Assembly: GCA_002711995.1 (NCBI GenBank)
Contig: PASN01000019.1
Coordinates: forward strand, 341,626 to 405,625
Direction: 5' to 3'
Length of the DNA stretch: 64,000 bases
Source of the DNA: Halobacteriovoraceae bacterium
GTDB lineage: Bacteria > Bdellovibrionota > Bacteriovoracia > Bacteriovoracales > Bacteriovoracaceae
The notes below the pieces were generated by a model that saw nothing but the letters and a program-made list of their open reading frames with translations, ran no database searches and was not told where the DNA came from. How positions within the stretch are numbered: position 1 is the first letter of the stretch; every line of letters starts with the position of its first letter. A program made the translations under genes and the position numbers. Below, one piece after another: positions 62,032-64,000 of this stretch.

Positions 62032-62988
62032 CTAGTTTCTTTCTACTATTGTCTCTTGCTTTGATTTGGTTGTATCAATATCTCCCTCTTTCCAAATTTT
62101 AGGGTCTTTTATGAAGGATCCAAGACCACTAATATAGCAATCTTGCAAGATCATATGGCCTGAAATTATCGGGGATCTGCCACTATACTTTCTAATATTT
62201 TTCTTGTATTCCTCATTTCCCCATAGTTGATTCTCCATGTTGATTAAAGAGTCGACTCTACCGTAGAGGCCGGTACTAACTCCTGGGAAACCTGCATTAA
62301 ATCCTCCTATTCCACCTCCTACTGCAAAAGTAGATCCACTTCTTTGTTGGTAATTGGAGAATATGCTACTTACTTGCTTGTTTAATTTTGGGTCAAAGCA
62401 TGCGGCTGCTTCTGGGTTGTCATCAATAAATTGTTCTAGGTCTTTACATAACTTCATGTCGAATAGGTTTGAGGTGATTGTCCTTCCATCAACCCTAGGT
62501 TCTACCAGGTTATGTGAAACTTGATTGGAGGGCACGCACTGTCCATTTTTGATTTCAATTTTTGTAGTGGTATGTGAGTAAGTTGAAAAATATGGATTGT
62601 TCTTTGAAAGTCTTCTCACCAATTCAGGGTTACCCTTTGCTTGAAACTGAATGTTATTAGAGTTTATTCGATCGATATCTTTTTGGGTAAGAAGGTACCC
62701 AAAGGTTATTTCAGTAATTTCATTATTAACACCTCTTTTGACAATCGCCTTGGCATTTTCTGCCATTGATCCACTTGGGTGTTTGAAGGTGAAAAGCTCC
62801 TGCTTGTTTTCATCATCAAGCACGTAAGAGATAACATTACCATTCGGAGTAATTTTACCCGTTTTGTCGATCACAAATGGTGTGCTAAGGCCTTCTTGGG
62901 GAGTGAAGAACTCCTTACACTTTGAGTAGTCTGTTGCTGACGCCGTGCCTATTAGTAAAAAGCTTGTGAAAATTAAGGAGATCTTCAT
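62032..62988 (-). CDS. Exported protein, unknown function
   Basis: The 318-residue protein starts after AAAAAGGACT and has a signal peptide ending ASA-TDY. It has paired Cys (KCKEF, GQCVPS, LCKDL, ACFDP, DCYIS). A Gly-rich stretch GGGIGGFNAG lies near 225-235, and the C-terminus is charged. No family recognised; peptidase or adhesin motifs are absent. Confidence 0.65.
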   Translation of the reverse strand: MKISLIFTSFLLIGTASATDYSKCKEFFTPQEGLSTPFVIDKTGKITPNGNVISYVLDDENKQELFTFKHPSGSMAENAKAIVKRGVNNEITEITFGYLLTQKDIDRINSNNIQFQAKGNPELVRRLSKNNPYFSTYSHTTTKIEIKNGQCVPSNQVSHNLVEPRVDGRTITSNLFDMKLCKDLEQFIDDNPEAAACFDPKLNKQVSSIFSNYQQRSGSTFAVGGGIGGFNAGFPGVSTGLYGRVDSLINMENQLWGNEEYKKNIRKYSGRSPIISGHMILQDCYISGLGSFIKDPKIWKEGDIDTTKSKQETIVERN

Positions 62989-63234
62989 TATTAGTCCTTT
63001 TTAAGGTTCTTGTACTATATCGGAATAAAAACTAGGATTCTTGAAGGAATTACTTCTGCCTTACTTCAAGTTCCTAAGATTAAAGTAGGACAGTATTAAA
63101 TTTACGGTCAAACCATGGCACCTTTTTGTGGTTGTAGTCAGATGGTGAGATTAAGTCTTAATGCTATATTTTATAATATTTAAGATAGAGATATTATCAG
63201 AAAATACGGGAGTTTAGGTAGCGGAAAGTGAATA

Positions 63235-63252
63235 AGGGGAGCTAACTCCCCT
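63235..63252 (-). terminator. Hairpin after the small exported-protein gene
   Basis: A 7-bp stem AGGGGAG/CTCCCCT with a CTAA loop lies 6 bp past the stop of the minus-strand gene. The minus-strand tail TTATTCAC is only slightly T-rich. The stem core is shared with 61323. Confidence 0.55.
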
Positions 63253-63258
63253 CTTTTG

Positions 63259-63720
63259 TTAATCGTTAAGACAGTTAATTTCACTTTCTGTCGCAGTAAA
63301 GGGAAGTCTAAATCCACCCATTCTTATATGGAGCTCATATAAGGAACTAACCTCTGAGATTTTCCCATCTTGCTTAGAGATTACAGCTTCAAACTCCATT
63401 TTTTCTGAGCCTTCTGTGTCTGTACAAGATGCTCTAAAGATGTGATTGTTTTCGTCTTGTTCAAGACCTGCAACTGCAACCAAGGACTCTGGACAACCAG
63501 TAAACCTTGTAACTTCACCAGTCTTATTATTAAAGCCAAAGTTAAATCTCTGGTCACCTTGACCCACATGATATTGGGTTTGCCCTTCAGCTGTGACATA
63601 ATTATAGTTTGTGTTGTTGAGCTGGGTGATGTCGCATCCATTGGCCTTGTATTCAATTGTTTCCATAGCGCTTGCTCCAAAAGATGCAGCTATCATTAGT
63701 CCTGAAATAAGTTTCTTCAT
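63259..63720 (-). CDS. Small exported protein, unknown function
   Basis: The 153-residue protein has a signal peptide cut near ASA-MET and a weak AGGAAAA start site. The mature chain has four Cys (NGCDIT, TGCPES, ASCTDT, INCLND), probably two disulphides, in a strand-rich fold. No family recognised. Confidence 0.62.
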   Translation of the reverse strand: MKKLISGLMIAASFGASAMETIEYKANGCDITQLNNTNYNYVTAEGQTQYHVGQGDQRFNFGFNNKTGEVTRFTGCPESLVAVAGLEQDENNHIFRASCTDTEGSEKMEFEAVISKQDGKISEVSSLYELHIRMGGFRLPFTATESEINCLND

Positions 63721-63905
63721 AAATTTTTTCCTGGTCTTTTTTTATGATTTTCTCAAGCTTTGAAGTTTGAAGATATAGACCTAGAAAAAATTTATGTGAA
63801 GTAATTGCTCAAAATCCTGTTCATTAATGATTATGAAGCCTTCTCTACGGCCCCATGTCATTTAAATTATTTGGCCATCCATCTTTTTTGTTCTAAATTT
63901 AGTTC

Positions 63906-64000
63906 ATGGGTTTTGATGTTCTAAAAAATATTTCAATAAAAAAAGTAAAGCATTGGATTCGCAAGGATTTGAATCAAAAGTTTATTGAAGTTGTCCACGA
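63906..64000 (+). CDS. Possible gene start at the right edge (partial)
   Basis: An ATG at 63906 opens a 31-codon frame, beginning MGFDVLKNISIKKVKHW, that runs off the window. It has no signal peptide, is basic, and shows no strong ribosome-binding site. Too short to name; it may be a chance frame. Confidence 0.35.
   Translation, partial: MGFDVLKNISIKKVKHWIRKDLNQKFIEVVH

Noticed and set aside
1..64000. CRISPR arrays, tRNA/rRNA genes, insertion sequences, prophage
   Set aside because: None seen: no regular short repeats, no transposase motifs or terminal inverted repeats, and no tRNA cloverleaf found by eye. A tRNAscan/ISfinder run would be needed to be certain.

Overview
The window looks like the chromosome of a Gram-negative predatory-type bacterium of the Bdellovibrionota, most likely near Bacteriovorax/Halobacteriovorax/Peredibacter. 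This is an inference from style: modest to low GC by eye, many small genes with Sec signal peptides, outer-membrane beta-barrels, exported proteases and amidases, lipoproteins and prepilin-like adhesin candidates. No rRNA, tRNA, CRISPR array, insertion sequence or phage module was seen.

Region 1 (1-9951) is the right-hand part of a biosynthetic cluster. A polyketide-synthase-type protein, cut by the window edge, ends in an embedded PLP aminotransferase domain. It is followed by an 1850-residue NRPS with the order C-T-C-A-T-TE. The first C-T pair has no adenylation domain, and the single A domain reads as glycine-specific. A large exported protein with a glycosidase-like C-terminus overlaps the NRPS gene. 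The expected product type is a beta-amino-acyl (iturin-like logic) short lipopeptide.

Region 2 (9953-25516) is mixed: a flavin reductase, a GP42-type transglutaminase, an overlapping FIST sensor / histidine kinase / ThpR operon, an SDR enzyme, a gluzincin lipoprotein, an AGCS transporter, a translationally coupled lytic transglycosylase and PilZ pair, a divergent Nramp-like transporter, a serine hydrolase and an RCC1-like exported repeat protein.

Region 3 (25759-32254) is a compact minus-strand operon: TgpA-like transglutaminase, DUF58, MoxR ATPase, LolA-like protein, outer-membrane barrel and exported HAD phosphatase. It suggests a cell-envelope assembly or remodelling system.

Region 4 (32387-42862) holds a 58-residue DUF1328-type membrane peptide, barrel proteins, a gene interrupted by an in-frame stop, and a run of small exported proteins of unknown function, two of them followed by copies of a 95-bp repeat. 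It also holds a C92-type amidase, a ceramidase-like membrane protein, HtpX and a phospholipase-A2-like protein.

Region 5 (42895-54966) is more housekeeping: an NMO/FabK-type flavoenzyme, MnmD, a methyltransferase, acyl-CoA ligase, a response regulator, a pseudo-receiver coupled to a GltS-like symporter, two large exported proteins (one with a papain-like triad plus a barrel), a degenerate receiver/HD protein and a 2OG-Fe(II) oxygenase.

Region 6 (55249-59328) is the most unusual locus: three tandem genes for prepilin-like proteins that share a previously unrecognised (to me) cysteine-framed module, two of them with long cysteine-rich tails. Region 7 (59329-64000) is gene-poor and holds small exported proteins, hairpins and the start of a possible gene at the right edge.
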